This document shows positions 32,271 to 40,156 of a stretch of DNA of 64,000 bases, piece by piece. Where the stretch lies: positions 1 to 64,000 of the forward strand of contig JBALVY010000008.1 of NCBI GenBank assembly GCA_036960375.1, written 5' to 3'. Source of the stretch: CAWVSB01 sp036960375 (GTDB lineage Bacteria > Pseudomonadota > Gammaproteobacteria > Pseudomonadales > CAWVSB01). Below the pieces are notes generated by a model. That model saw only the letters and a program-made list of their open reading frames with translations. It searched no databases and was not told where the DNA came from. How positions within the stretch are numbered: the first letter of the stretch is position 1; each line of letters begins with the position of its first letter. The translations under genes were made by a program, and so were the position numbers.

Positions 32271-33410
32271 TTATATCTCGGGCACTAGCAAACTGGATTC
32301 AGGGGCTTCAGTGGCAACAGCGATACGCGGTTTAACCGCATTAACTAAAATACCTTCACGTAATTTAAAGGAGCCATTGGCCGCTACCCTTTCTCCCGCT
32401 CTAAGGCCACTGGTGATTACCACCATTTGGTTTCTCTCTGGCCCGAGGGTAATTGGTCGTTTACTGGCACGTTCTTTTGCTGCCGCGCCTTTCTCCGATG
32501 GTATAAGCACATAGGTATTGGCGCCAAACGAGTCAAAACGTACGGCTGTGGCGGGAATCAGGATGACCTGCTGCGGTTCACCAAGGGGGATCTTTACCGT
32601 GACGATAGTACCGGGCATTAGTTTACTCTCGCTATTATCTGTAACTGCACGGTAGCGCACGTTGCGAGAGTTGGTGTCCACCCAGGCGTCCTTGGCAACA
32701 ATTTTTGCCGTAGATGTATATTCAAGTACCTGTGAAGCCTGCAGTGTGATGTTATCGCCAATATTCAATATGGCTTGATGTTGCGGCAGATTAAAGTCTA
32801 CCCATACACTGTCACTGAGCCCAACCAAGCGAGTGATAATGGTACCGCTGGTTAGGTATTGACCAACTTCGAGTTCATGAAGACCTGCGGTTGCGGCAAA
32901 GGGGGCAGTAATGGTTTTCTTGTTTATCACCGCTTGCAATGCACTCACTTGTGCATTCGCGGAGCTATATTGGGCCTCGGCTCTATCCATTTCTTCCGCA
33001 GAGGCGACCCCGCTCTTAACCAGTTTGCGATTCCGATCGAGAGCCAGTTTTGCGAGTTTTGCATCAGCCTTGGTAGCAGCGAGTTGTGCCTCTTCTTCGG
33101 AGGTGTCCAAGCGCAGTAGTATTTGTTGTGCTTTAACCTGCTCGCCGGGGGCAAAACCGACATGAGTAATGCGGCCGGCCAGTTCATTGCTGAGCTCAAC
33201 CGAGCGCGTTGCAACAAGCTCAGCTGTGGCGCTGACCTCTGGTTGCCAAATGGATTTGGCGGCCAGCGCCAATTCAACAGTCTCCAGCGGTTCAGGAAAC
33301 GATTTACCAAAGGCGATTGCGGTCTGAATTTGCGAGTATTTAATAGCAGCAAGTGCGAATGTGGCAGCGATACAGCAGCCAATCACAATGACCCAGCTTC
33401 GGGCTGTCAT
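32271..33410 (-). CDS. RND efflux periplasmic adaptor (membrane fusion protein)
   Basis: 379 residues from the chosen ATG. Hydrophobic N-terminal anchor, lipoyl half-motif (ELAGRITHVGFAPGEQVKAQQILLRLDTSE), a coiled-coil hairpin at about 95-150, the second lipoyl half (TAPFAATAGLHELEVGQYLTSGT), beta-barrel and membrane-proximal domains. This is the HlyD/AcrA family partner of the downstream RND pump. The ATG at 33410 has AAAGGA six bases upstream; a TTG at 33425 is in frame but has nothing. First gene of a two-gene operon. Confidence 0.95.
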   Translation of the reverse strand: MTARSWVIVIGCCIAATFALAAIKYSQIQTAIAFGKSFPEPLETVELALAAKSIWQPEVSATAELVATRSVELSNELAGRITHVGFAPGEQVKAQQILLRLDTSEEEAQLAATKADAKLAKLALDRNRKLVKSGVASAEEMDRAEAQYSSANAQVSALQAVINKKTITAPFAATAGLHELEVGQYLTSGTIITRLVGLSDSVWVDFNLPQHQAILNIGDNITLQASQVLEYTSTAKIVAKDAWVDTNSRNVRYRAVTDNSESKLMPGTIVTVKIPLGEPQQVILIPATAVRFDSFGANTYVLIPSEKGAAAKERASKRPITLGPERNQMVVITSGLRAGERVAANGSFKLREGILVNAVKPRIAVATEAPESSLLVPEI

Positions 33411-33517
33411 TGAATGTCCTTTCAATATGACGTGTTAGGCGGGTATTTTGTCTTATAGAAGCTTTTGCGGCAATAGCTATCGCTACCTAAGTGGTGTATT
33501 TATTGTCGGCATTGTAT

Positions 33518-34177
33518 CTAGCCAAAATAGTCGCGCAGAGCTGTATAGTCGCGGTAGATTTTTTCTGCAGTAAAAAACTGTGTTCCGTCAGAGGATATTT
33601 CAGGCTTTAGTACGGCCTGTAGCTGACCTTGTGAGTTAAGTACATAAAGCATGACTCCATGACTCACTGAGTAACCTTTATAGTCCTTCTCGGCCTCTGG
33701 TAGCGGCGTTAATACTGCCCTTATACCCAGGCTTCGTTCAAATGCGGTATGTCCGTTCTGTTCCTTTTTTGGCGTGAGGCCTATAAAGTTGGAGCTAAAG
33801 AAGGGCACATAGCTGGACAACTTTTCGACCGTATCGCGCTGTGGATCGACGGTATAGAACAGGACCCTCAGGTCTGTGTATTGACTGTTCGACAAAATCT
33901 GTTTTTCTACCTGCGCCAGAACGGCCAGTGTAGTAGGGCAGATATCCGGACAATCGGTATAGCCATAGGCCACGATATGCCAGTTTCCCTGCAAGTCCGT
34001 ATTATTGAATTTTTCGTTATGATGATTAACGAGGCTAAATTGTTGCGTGGCTTGCGGTGTGGGAATTACGACTCCCTCTATCAGGGGAGGGCCGCTATTA
34101 CTCTGCATTTGAAAAACAGCGATACCGGTCATGATTAACAGCGTCAATGCTGACAGTGCTAGCAGAGTTTTTAGCAT
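33518..34177 (-). CDS. SCO1/SenC-family copper chaperone
   Basis: 219 residues. An N-terminal membrane anchor precedes a thioredoxin-like fold with the copper-binding CxxxC in DCPDICPTTL and the third ligand histidine in VSHGVMLYV. SCO proteins insert copper into the CuA site of cytochrome oxidase subunit II. It is the last gene of the oxidase cluster, 73 bases after the small subunit IV-like gene, so it fits its neighbours. A ctaG/Cox11-like CuB chaperone was not found in the window. Confidence 0.93.
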   Translation of the reverse strand: MLKTLLALSALTLLIMTGIAVFQMQSNSGPPLIEGVVIPTPQATQQFSLVNHHNEKFNNTDLQGNWHIVAYGYTDCPDICPTTLAVLAQVEKQILSNSQYTDLRVLFYTVDPQRDTVEKLSSYVPFFSSNFIGLTPKKEQNGHTAFERSLGIRAVLTPLPEAEKDYKGYSVSHGVMLYVLNSQGQLQAVLKPEISSDGTQFFTAEKIYRDYTALRDYFG

Positions 34178-34250
34178 TGGGGTCCAATACTGACCCAGTA
34201 GTCAGAACGCAGCATTATGCGGGGTAATCTCCGGTATGTGTTGGTCTGTT

Positions 34251-34568
34251 TTATTGACCGAGAAACATTTGTCGCGCTGCGTAGGTATGATCGGCTTCAA
34301 TCGCCATCAGCCAGATTAAGACGCCAATTGCTATGGGTGGAAGCAGCAAGGTGGTTTTAAGGGCTAGTCTTTCCCAGCCAAGATGCATAAAGATGCTGAC
34401 GATAAAACCGGCTTTCAAAAACATAAATATCAGTACCAGTGTCCAGCGCACATAGCCCTGAAATTGGAAAAAATCGACCAAATAGGACATTGTGCTAAGA
34501 ACAAAAAGCAGTAGCCAGACTTTGAGGTAGACACCCAGAGGATGTTGTTGATTAGCAGATTGATCCAT
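34251..34568 (-). CDS. Cytochrome c oxidase subunit IV-like small membrane protein
   Basis: 105 residues with three transmembrane segments (LKVWLLLFVLSTMSYLVDFF, a second near VLIFMFLKAGFIVSIFMHLGW, a third near LLLPPIAIGVLIWLM; each quoted only in part). The KAGFIVSIFMHL block is typical of CyoD/CoxD-type subunit IV proteins that stabilise subunit I. ATG at 34568 has GGAG at 8 bases; the ATG at 34574 is too close to that site. Lies directly after subunit III in the oxidase operon. Confidence 0.88.
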   Translation of the reverse strand: MDQSANQQHPLGVYLKVWLLLFVLSTMSYLVDFFQFQGYVRWTLVLIFMFLKAGFIVSIFMHLGWERLALKTTLLLPPIAIGVLIWLMAIEADHTYAARQMFLGQ

Positions 34569-34595
34569 CGTCATTTCTCCAGATAAGCGTTGTAC

Positions 34596-35273
34596 TCACC
34601 ACAGATAGAAAAAGGCAAATATAAATACCCAGACCAGATCGACAAAATGCCAATACAAGCCGGTAATTTCGACAATATGGTAGCCCTTGCCCTCGTAGTG
34701 GCCTTTGCGCACTCGGTTGGCAATAATTGAAAGATAGATAACACCGGCGCTAACGTGTAAGCCGTGAAAGCCGGTGATCATAAAGAAGGAGGAGCCAAAT
34801 TGAGCGGCGCCAAACGGATTCGACCAGGGCCGAACGCCTTCGTGAATCAATTTTGACCACTCAAAGGCTTGCATGCCGACAAATGATAGGCCGAGCAGCG
34901 CAGTCCCGGCCATCAGGAAAAACGTTTTCTTACGGTCGCCCTGATAAGCGTAGTTAACTGCCAGCGCCATGGTGCCGCTGCTGGTGATCAGTACAAATGT
35001 CATGATGGCAATCAGGATAAGCGGAATGTGTTGGCCGGCAATAGTGAGGGCGAATACTTCGCTGGTATTAGGCCAGTTATCAGTTGCGGACATTCGAACA
35101 TTCATATATCCGGTCAGAAATACACTAAAGATAAAGGTATCACTGAGTAAAAATATCCACATCATTAACTTACCCCAGGGCATGGGGTAAGTTTCCTTAT
35201 CGGCTGACCAATCGCTGGTCATACCCTGCAATCCAATGTCGGAAATCTGCTTACCAGAGTCTGTCGTCATCAT
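34596..35273 (-). CDS. Cytochrome c oxidase subunit III
   Basis: 225 residues. Five or more transmembrane segments; features GWEWxxLI-like wording (QAFEWSKLIHEG), TGFHGLHVSAGVIYL and the terminal YWHFVDLVWVFIFAFFYLW that identify subunit III of heme-copper oxidases. Start chosen at the ATG 35273 with AAGG five bases upstream; an earlier GTG (35291) would overlap the previous gene. It is the second of two adjacent subunit III-like genes. Confidence 0.92.
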   Translation of the reverse strand: MMTTDSGKQISDIGLQGMTSDWSADKETYPMPWGKLMMWIFLLSDTFIFSVFLTGYMNVRMSATDNWPNTSEVFALTIAGQHIPLILIAIMTFVLITSSGTMALAVNYAYQGDRKKTFFLMAGTALLGLSFVGMQAFEWSKLIHEGVRPWSNPFGAAQFGSSFFMITGFHGLHVSAGVIYLSIIANRVRKGHYEGKGYHIVEITGLYWHFVDLVWVFIFAFFYLW

Positions 35274-35280
35274 CGCGACC

Positions 35281-35949
35281 TTAAAAGCCACATAGCGCGG
35301 CTAGTGTTTTAAATGTGTCGGGTGTACTTGTTAGTAGAGCAAACAGCAACACCCAAACCAGAAATAGATAGTGCCAATAGGTTGCACACAAGTTCGCACT
35401 GTTGGTCATGGCTGCCTGTGACGGGTGAGACCAGGAGCGCAGGCTCAAACGGAGTAGGACAAATAAGCCGCCCAATAAATGCAAGCCGTGAATGGCCGTT
35501 AGTAGGTAAAAGTAGCTATTCGCGGGGTTGTTGGCGACAAAATAACCGAGATCGATCAGTTGTTGCCAGATAAGTAATTGCGCCACTAAAAAGCCGATGG
35601 TGAGCAGGCTGGCGAGGCTAAAGGCGATGTTGGCCATTAGTAGGCGGCCACCTTTGGCGGCCATTACAGCAGCCTGGATTGCCGCACTGGCAGCCAGCAA
35701 TATGGCGGTATTGATCCATAACTGTGTGGCATTGGTAAAAGGTTGCCAGGGCTGTCCTGCCAATGCTTCGAAATCGGGGAACTGTGAGCGAGCTAAAAAA
35801 GTCACAATAAACAGGGTAAATAGAACGGTGACTACAGCGAGAAAAAATCTTAAAGCAATTTTCTTTTTACTGGCCTCAGTGTTGGTTCCGCCAGAAGCCG
35901 TAGCCTCGTCGGAAGCCAACCACGGTTTTTCGCTCAAGGTAGCAAACAT
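35281..35949 (-). CDS. Additional subunit III-like oxidase protein
   Basis: 222 residues. The C-terminal half holds the same signature as subunit III: LTAIHGLHLLGGLFVLL and ATYWHYLFLVWVLLFALL. The N-terminal half is divergent with a longer soluble leader (about residues 1-30) and lacks the canonical start. It could be a second subunit III, a duplicated accessory subunit, or a form specific to this oxidase group. It is two bases from ctaD and seven from the canonical subunit III start, so all are cotranscribed. Confidence 0.82.
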   Translation of the reverse strand: MFATLSEKPWLASDEATASGGTNTEASKKKIALRFFLAVVTVLFTLFIVTFLARSQFPDFEALAGQPWQPFTNATQLWINTAILLAASAAIQAAVMAAKGGRLLMANIAFSLASLLTIGFLVAQLLIWQQLIDLGYFVANNPANSYFYLLTAIHGLHLLGGLFVLLRLSLRSWSHPSQAAMTNSANLCATYWHYLFLVWVLLFALLTSTPDTFKTLAALCGF

Positions 35950-35951
35950 AT

Positions 35952-37721
35952 TCAGTGCTCCTCGCCAGCTTGCAGAACTTGCCCGGGTTCAACCGGCACG
36001 TCTTCTGTTGCCATGTCCTGGGGGATATAGTCGTCACGCGCTCCGGGTACGCTAAAGTCGTAGGCCCAGCGATGTACTACGGGCAGTTTTTCGCCCCAAT
36101 TGCCGTGTACCGGGGGTACCTGGGGAGTTTGCCACTCCAGAGATGTGGCATGCCAGGGGTTGTGACCGGATTTTTCGCCTTTAAATACACTCCACACAAT
36201 ATTGGCGATAAAGATCAGTTGAGCCAGACCTACTAATATGGCCGAGACCGTTATACTGGCATTGAGCGTTTGCGCCGATTCTGGAATGAAATCGGTTGAA
36301 CCCATGGCGTAGTAGCGTCGAGGCACGCCTAAAAACCCCAAATAATGCATTGGCAGGTAAATGGCGTAAGTGCCGAGGAAAGTGCACCAGAAATGGAGTT
36401 TACCCAACCGCTCGCTGAACATCCTGCCTGAGATGAGAGGAAACCAATGATAGATTGCGGCAAACAATACCATGATGGGTGATACACCCATCACCATGTG
36501 AAAGTGGGCAACCACAAAATAGGTGTCAGACAGCGGTAAGTCGATGACCACGTTGCCTAAAAACAAGCCGGTTAGGCCACCATGAGTAAAGGTGAATATA
36601 AAACCAATGGCAAACATCATAGGCGTGGTGAGGTGGATATTGCCTCGCCATAACGTGAGAACCCAATTATAGACTTTAATAGCGGTCGGAATGGCGATTA
36701 TTAATGTAGTGGTGGCAAAGAAAAATCCGAAAGCGGGGTGCATGCCACTAACGTACATATGGTGGGCCCAGACCACAAAGCTCAGTGCGCCTATCGCGAC
36801 AATGGCCCAGACCATCATGCGATAGCCGAAAATATTCTTGCGAGCATGAACCGCCAACACGTCGGACACCATGCCAAATGCGGGCAGGGCAACGATATAG
36901 ACTTCGGGGTGGCCAAAAAACCAGAAAAGATGCTGAAACAGAATAGGGCTGCCGCCGGTGTGATCTAGTTGTTCACCCAGTGAAACTATCGCTGGCATGA
37001 AGAAGCTGGTGCCCAGTAGCTTATCGAACATCATCATAATAGCGCTGACCAGCAGAGCCGGAAAGGCGAGTAGACCTAGAATGGTGGCAACAAATATTCC
37101 CCACACTGAAAGAGGCATGCGCATCAGTGTCATGCCCTTGGTGCGTGCTTGCAGAATGGTTGTGACGTAGTTAAGGCCGCCCATAGTAAAGGCCACAATA
37201 AATATGGCCAGCGATACCAACATTAAAATAATACCCATATCGTAGCCCGGAGTACCATCTAGAATGGCCTGTGGCGGGTAAAGGGTCCAGCCAGCACCTG
37301 TAGGTCCGCCTGGAACAAAGAAGCTGGCCATCAATACGATAACGGCCAGTAAATAAGTCCAGTAGCTCAACATATTAAGATACGGGAAAACCATATCTCT
37401 GGCGCCGATCATCAAGGGGATAAGGTAATTACCGAAACCACCGAGTAACAGTGCGGTCAGCAAATAAATGACCATGATCATGCCGTGCATGGTGACGAAC
37501 TGCAGGTAGGAGTTCGGGTCGATAAAGTCGAAGGATTCAGGGAAACCCAGTTGCAAACGCATTAGGCCAGACAGAACCAGCGCTACAAGCCCTACCAGAA
37601 TGGCGGTAATGCTGTATTGGATTGCGATGACCTTATGATCCTGACTCCAAACGTACTTGGCGATAAAACTGGTGGGGTCATGGAGCTCATCAACCTGATC
37701 TGCTATTGCTACATGTGCCAT
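35952..37721 (-). CDS. ctaD: Cytochrome c oxidase subunit I
   Basis: 589 residues, 12 transmembrane segments. Heme a ligand in MHGMIMVIYLL, the CuB/Tyr motif GHPEVYIVALPAFG (glutamate of the D-channel end and His-Tyr pair), two CuB histidines in HHMYVSGM, and the heme a/a3 ligands in HFHMVMG. These mark an A-type aa3 heme-copper oxidase that reduces oxygen to water and pumps protons. Located directly after subunit II in the operon with III, IV and SCO downstream. Confidence 0.97.
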   Translation of the reverse strand: MAHVAIADQVDELHDPTSFIAKYVWSQDHKVIAIQYSITAILVGLVALVLSGLMRLQLGFPESFDFIDPNSYLQFVTMHGMIMVIYLLTALLLGGFGNYLIPLMIGARDMVFPYLNMLSYWTYLLAVIVLMASFFVPGGPTGAGWTLYPPQAILDGTPGYDMGIILMLVSLAIFIVAFTMGGLNYVTTILQARTKGMTLMRMPLSVWGIFVATILGLLAFPALLVSAIMMMFDKLLGTSFFMPAIVSLGEQLDHTGGSPILFQHLFWFFGHPEVYIVALPAFGMVSDVLAVHARKNIFGYRMMVWAIVAIGALSFVVWAHHMYVSGMHPAFGFFFATTTLIIAIPTAIKVYNWVLTLWRGNIHLTTPMMFAIGFIFTFTHGGLTGLFLGNVVIDLPLSDTYFVVAHFHMVMGVSPIMVLFAAIYHWFPLISGRMFSERLGKLHFWCTFLGTYAIYLPMHYLGFLGVPRRYYAMGSTDFIPESAQTLNASITVSAILVGLAQLIFIANIVWSVFKGEKSGHNPWHATSLEWQTPQVPPVHGNWGEKLPVVHRWAYDFSVPGARDDYIPQDMATEDVPVEPGQVLQAGEEH

Positions 37722-37757
37722 TCAGACTTCCTCACGCTATGATGCAGTGATTATTTG

Positions 37758-39110
37758 TTATAGGGTGTTGATATAGGCAAGAAGGTCATTGACTGCCTGC
37801 TCGTCTTTCAGCATTTTTGCCATCAGGATCATTTGTGAACCAAACTGGTCTTTTTCGTGCGTTCCACGTATGCCTAATTTGAAATTTTCGAGCTGGCGTT
37901 TCATGTACCAATCCTGTTGTCCGGCAAGACGCGGTGCGCTGAGCGAGAAGTTACCTTCTCCGTTGCGGCCATGACAGGCAGCGCAGGTGACATAATAGGA
38001 TGCACCCCTATCTACCTCACCTTCAATTGTCGCTTCAGTAGAGGAACTCTCTAAAGTGCCTATATAAGCCGCGACGTTTCTCAGAGTGGCTGGGTCAGCG
38101 AGCATCTGTGCCATGGGTGCCATTTGTTGGCCATAGATGTCGTCTTTATGTGCACCGCGAATACCTGCTTGATAGTTCTCGATCTGGCGACGTATATACC
38201 AGTCAGGCTGACCGCTAAGCTTGGGTGCATTCATGGCAACATTGCCTTCGGCCTGCTGGCCGTGGCAGGCGCTGCAAGCCATATACATCGCTTTACCTGC
38301 TGCTGCGTCGCCGCTGCCGCCATTTTGGGTATCTGCAAAAGTCGGTAGGCTAGCCAGCCACTGTTCGTGTTCGTCTTGCGATACAACAATGACGTGACCG
38401 CGCATTGCATAGTGAGCAATGCCACAAAGCTCCATGCAAAGTATGTCGAAACGTCCTGTTCTTGTTGGGGTAAACCAGAGCTGTGAGATGGTGCCGGGGA
38501 CTAGATCCATCTTTACCCGAAACTGCGGTACGGTGAAATTATGCAGTACATCCTTGGAGCGCAACAGCATGTTGGTTGGCTGGTCAATGGGTAAACGTAA
38601 CTCGTTATCAAAAACCAGAATGTCATCCTGGCCAAACGGGTCACTCGGGTTAATGCCCAAAGGGTTGTTTGTGCTGACAAAAGGGTTGTCTGCGCTGCCA
38701 AGCTTGCCGTCGGCACCGGGGAATCTGAAAGCCCATTGCCATTGCTGGCCGACAACTTCGACAATTTTTGCGTCATCCGGGACATTGACAAAATCAGCCC
38801 AAACAAACAGGCCTGGCGTCAGCATGGCAACGACTCCCAACGCTGTGATGCCTGTTAGCCAGCCTTCCAATTTTTTGTTTTCAGGTTCGTAGTGAGCCTT
38901 TGCGCCCTTTTTATAGCGAAACTTATAAACACAATAAGCCAAAAAAAAGTTAACCAGGACAAAAACAATACCGGTCACCCAAAAGGTGATGCTAATCGTA
39001 TCGTCAATGGAGCTCCAGTTAGATGCCAGCGGCGTGAACCACCACGGGCTGACAAAGTGGAATATGACTGAGCCTATCACCAACAACAGCAGAACGATTA
39101 CTAGCGTCAT
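37758..39110 (-). CDS. ctaC: Cytochrome c oxidase subunit II fused to two cytochrome c domains
   Basis: 450 residues, longer than the usual 280. Two N-terminal transmembrane segments, then a CuA domain with CMELCGIAHYAMRGH (two cysteines, His, Met ligands), then two tandem class I cytochrome c domains with CSACHGQ and CAACHGR plus MAPMAQML and MILMAKML as methionine regions. The two domains are close copies of one another, c4-like. This would make a subunit II that feeds electrons to CuA through its own two hemes. ATG at 39110 preferred over a TTG six bases earlier. First gene of the oxidase operon. Confidence 0.96.
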   Translation of the reverse strand: MTLVIVLLLLVIGSVIFHFVSPWWFTPLASNWSSIDDTISITFWVTGIVFVLVNFFLAYCVYKFRYKKGAKAHYEPENKKLEGWLTGITALGVVAMLTPGLFVWADFVNVPDDAKIVEVVGQQWQWAFRFPGADGKLGSADNPFVSTNNPLGINPSDPFGQDDILVFDNELRLPIDQPTNMLLRSKDVLHNFTVPQFRVKMDLVPGTISQLWFTPTRTGRFDILCMELCGIAHYAMRGHVIVVSQDEHEQWLASLPTFADTQNGGSGDAAAGKAMYMACSACHGQQAEGNVAMNAPKLSGQPDWYIRRQIENYQAGIRGAHKDDIYGQQMAPMAQMLADPATLRNVAAYIGTLESSSTEATIEGEVDRGASYYVTCAACHGRNGEGNFSLSAPRLAGQQDWYMKRQLENFKLGIRGTHEKDQFGSQMILMAKMLKDEQAVNDLLAYINTL

Positions 39111-39213
39111 AGCCAACTAATCCATGTGTTTCATGTAGTGCGGAATATTTATCAGCTCACAGGCGTACAAAGATACCTACAGAACTAACTGACAAATAAA
39201 GTTTTTATTCTTT

Positions 39214-39239
39214 ACCTGACCGGTATTAGCCGGTCAGGT
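39214..39239. terminator. Ten-base-pair hairpin before the oxidase operon
   Basis: ACCTGACCGG, loop TATTAG, CCGGTCAGGT, a perfect GC-rich stem between the small membrane protein gene (upstream in transcription) and ctaC. Likely ends transcription from the first or forms part of the oxidase leader. The run after the stem on the minus strand is A-rich rather than T-rich, so a simple intrinsic terminator is uncertain. Confidence 0.5.
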
Positions 39240-39254
39240 TGATTTACAAAATTT

Positions 39255-39809
39255 CTATGGGCCCCATTGCGCAAAACGGCTAAAGCCACGTTGTGCATCT
39301 ATTACGATTTTTGGGGTAGAGCGGCCTTCCCCTGCAACTTCCATGCGCGGATGAGCATTTATAATAACTCTTAGGGCGCTCTCCTGATTTTTGTTGACAT
39401 CAACCATAAACACGTGCCTACCAGCGTCAAGTGCTTCCTTGAATCGAACAAAGTCGTGATGGGTCTCTTGTGTGCCTATAAAGCCGCCTTCCCAGGTGCA
39501 AAACCCCAGTACGACTACTGCGAGAAAAATAAAGGGCACCCAAGTGTAAGTTTCGGTTATACCGGATAAACTGCCGACCAACAAAACAGCTATGGCTGCG
39601 ACCAATCCAACGACAAATCCAATTTCCGTTTTATAGACTACATCGGATTTTAATACTGCCTCAACGGCGTGAAGATGGTGTGTATCTACACCGGCATCAT
39701 TGTTACTTAATACGTGGAATTGGGGTTTTTCCACACCGGCATATTCAAGTTCTTTTTCTAGCGCTTCCAGGTCATCGAGATCATCACTAATATAGTAGTG
39801 TCGTCGCAT
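39255..39809 (-). CDS. Unidentified small membrane protein
   Basis: 184 residues. Begins with a soluble, acidic region (YISDDLDDLEALEKELEYAGV) and HVLSNNDAGVDTHHLHAV, has two transmembrane segments at about 67-108 (IGFVVGLVAAIAVLLVGSL, and VPFIFLAVVVLGFCTWEGGF), and ends with a soluble part with VFMVDVNKNQESALRVIINAHP. I recall similar uncharacterised proteins in gammaproteobacteria with a soluble-TM-TM-soluble layout, but cannot name a function. Its position before the oxidase operon may be chance. Confidence 0.7.
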   Translation of the reverse strand: MRRHYYISDDLDDLEALEKELEYAGVEKPQFHVLSNNDAGVDTHHLHAVEAVLKSDVVYKTEIGFVVGLVAAIAVLLVGSLSGITETYTWVPFIFLAVVVLGFCTWEGGFIGTQETHHDFVRFKEALDAGRHVFMVDVNKNQESALRVIINAHPRMEVAGEGRSTPKIVIDAQRGFSRFAQWGP

Positions 39810-40097
39810 AACGATTCCTTGTTCATATATTTTTTAGGAATAATAAATAATTTACAGTGTGAGTATAGCATCAGGAAATTGGAGATAGGCTTCGATGAAA
39901 AGCCGAAAATTATTATTCTAATGAGTTAATAGCGTTTGGTTATATAGAATTAGCTGCTATGTTTGTTAAAGTATTAAAACCAGTTTTTATTTTGAATTAT
40001 AGCCGTTTTAACTTCTTTATCGAATGTAAATACTATTTTTAGTCGCGAAATAATATAAGCATATCAAGTCAATTCCCGTAATTTGTCTTAATACTGG

Positions 40098-40142
40098 AAA
40101 AAGTTAGTCCTTTGCAAGCAGCTTGGTGCTAACTACAAAGGA
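40098..40142 (-). terminator. Possible terminator after the penicillin acylase gene
   Basis: On the minus strand, TCCTTTG and CAAAGGA form a 7-bp stem with a long loop, a second nested possibility pairs TTAG with CTAA, and TTTTT follows. It is placed 15 bases after the acylase stop. The rest of the 347-base gap (39810-40156) is AT-rich, includes the leader of the small membrane protein gene, and shows no other gene. Confidence 0.35.
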
Positions 40143-40156
40143 TTATGTGAGCCTGT

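Noticed and set aside
30582..32514. Open frames on the plus strand opposite the RND pump and adaptor
   Set aside because: Antisense shadows of well-supported genes, low-complexity products.
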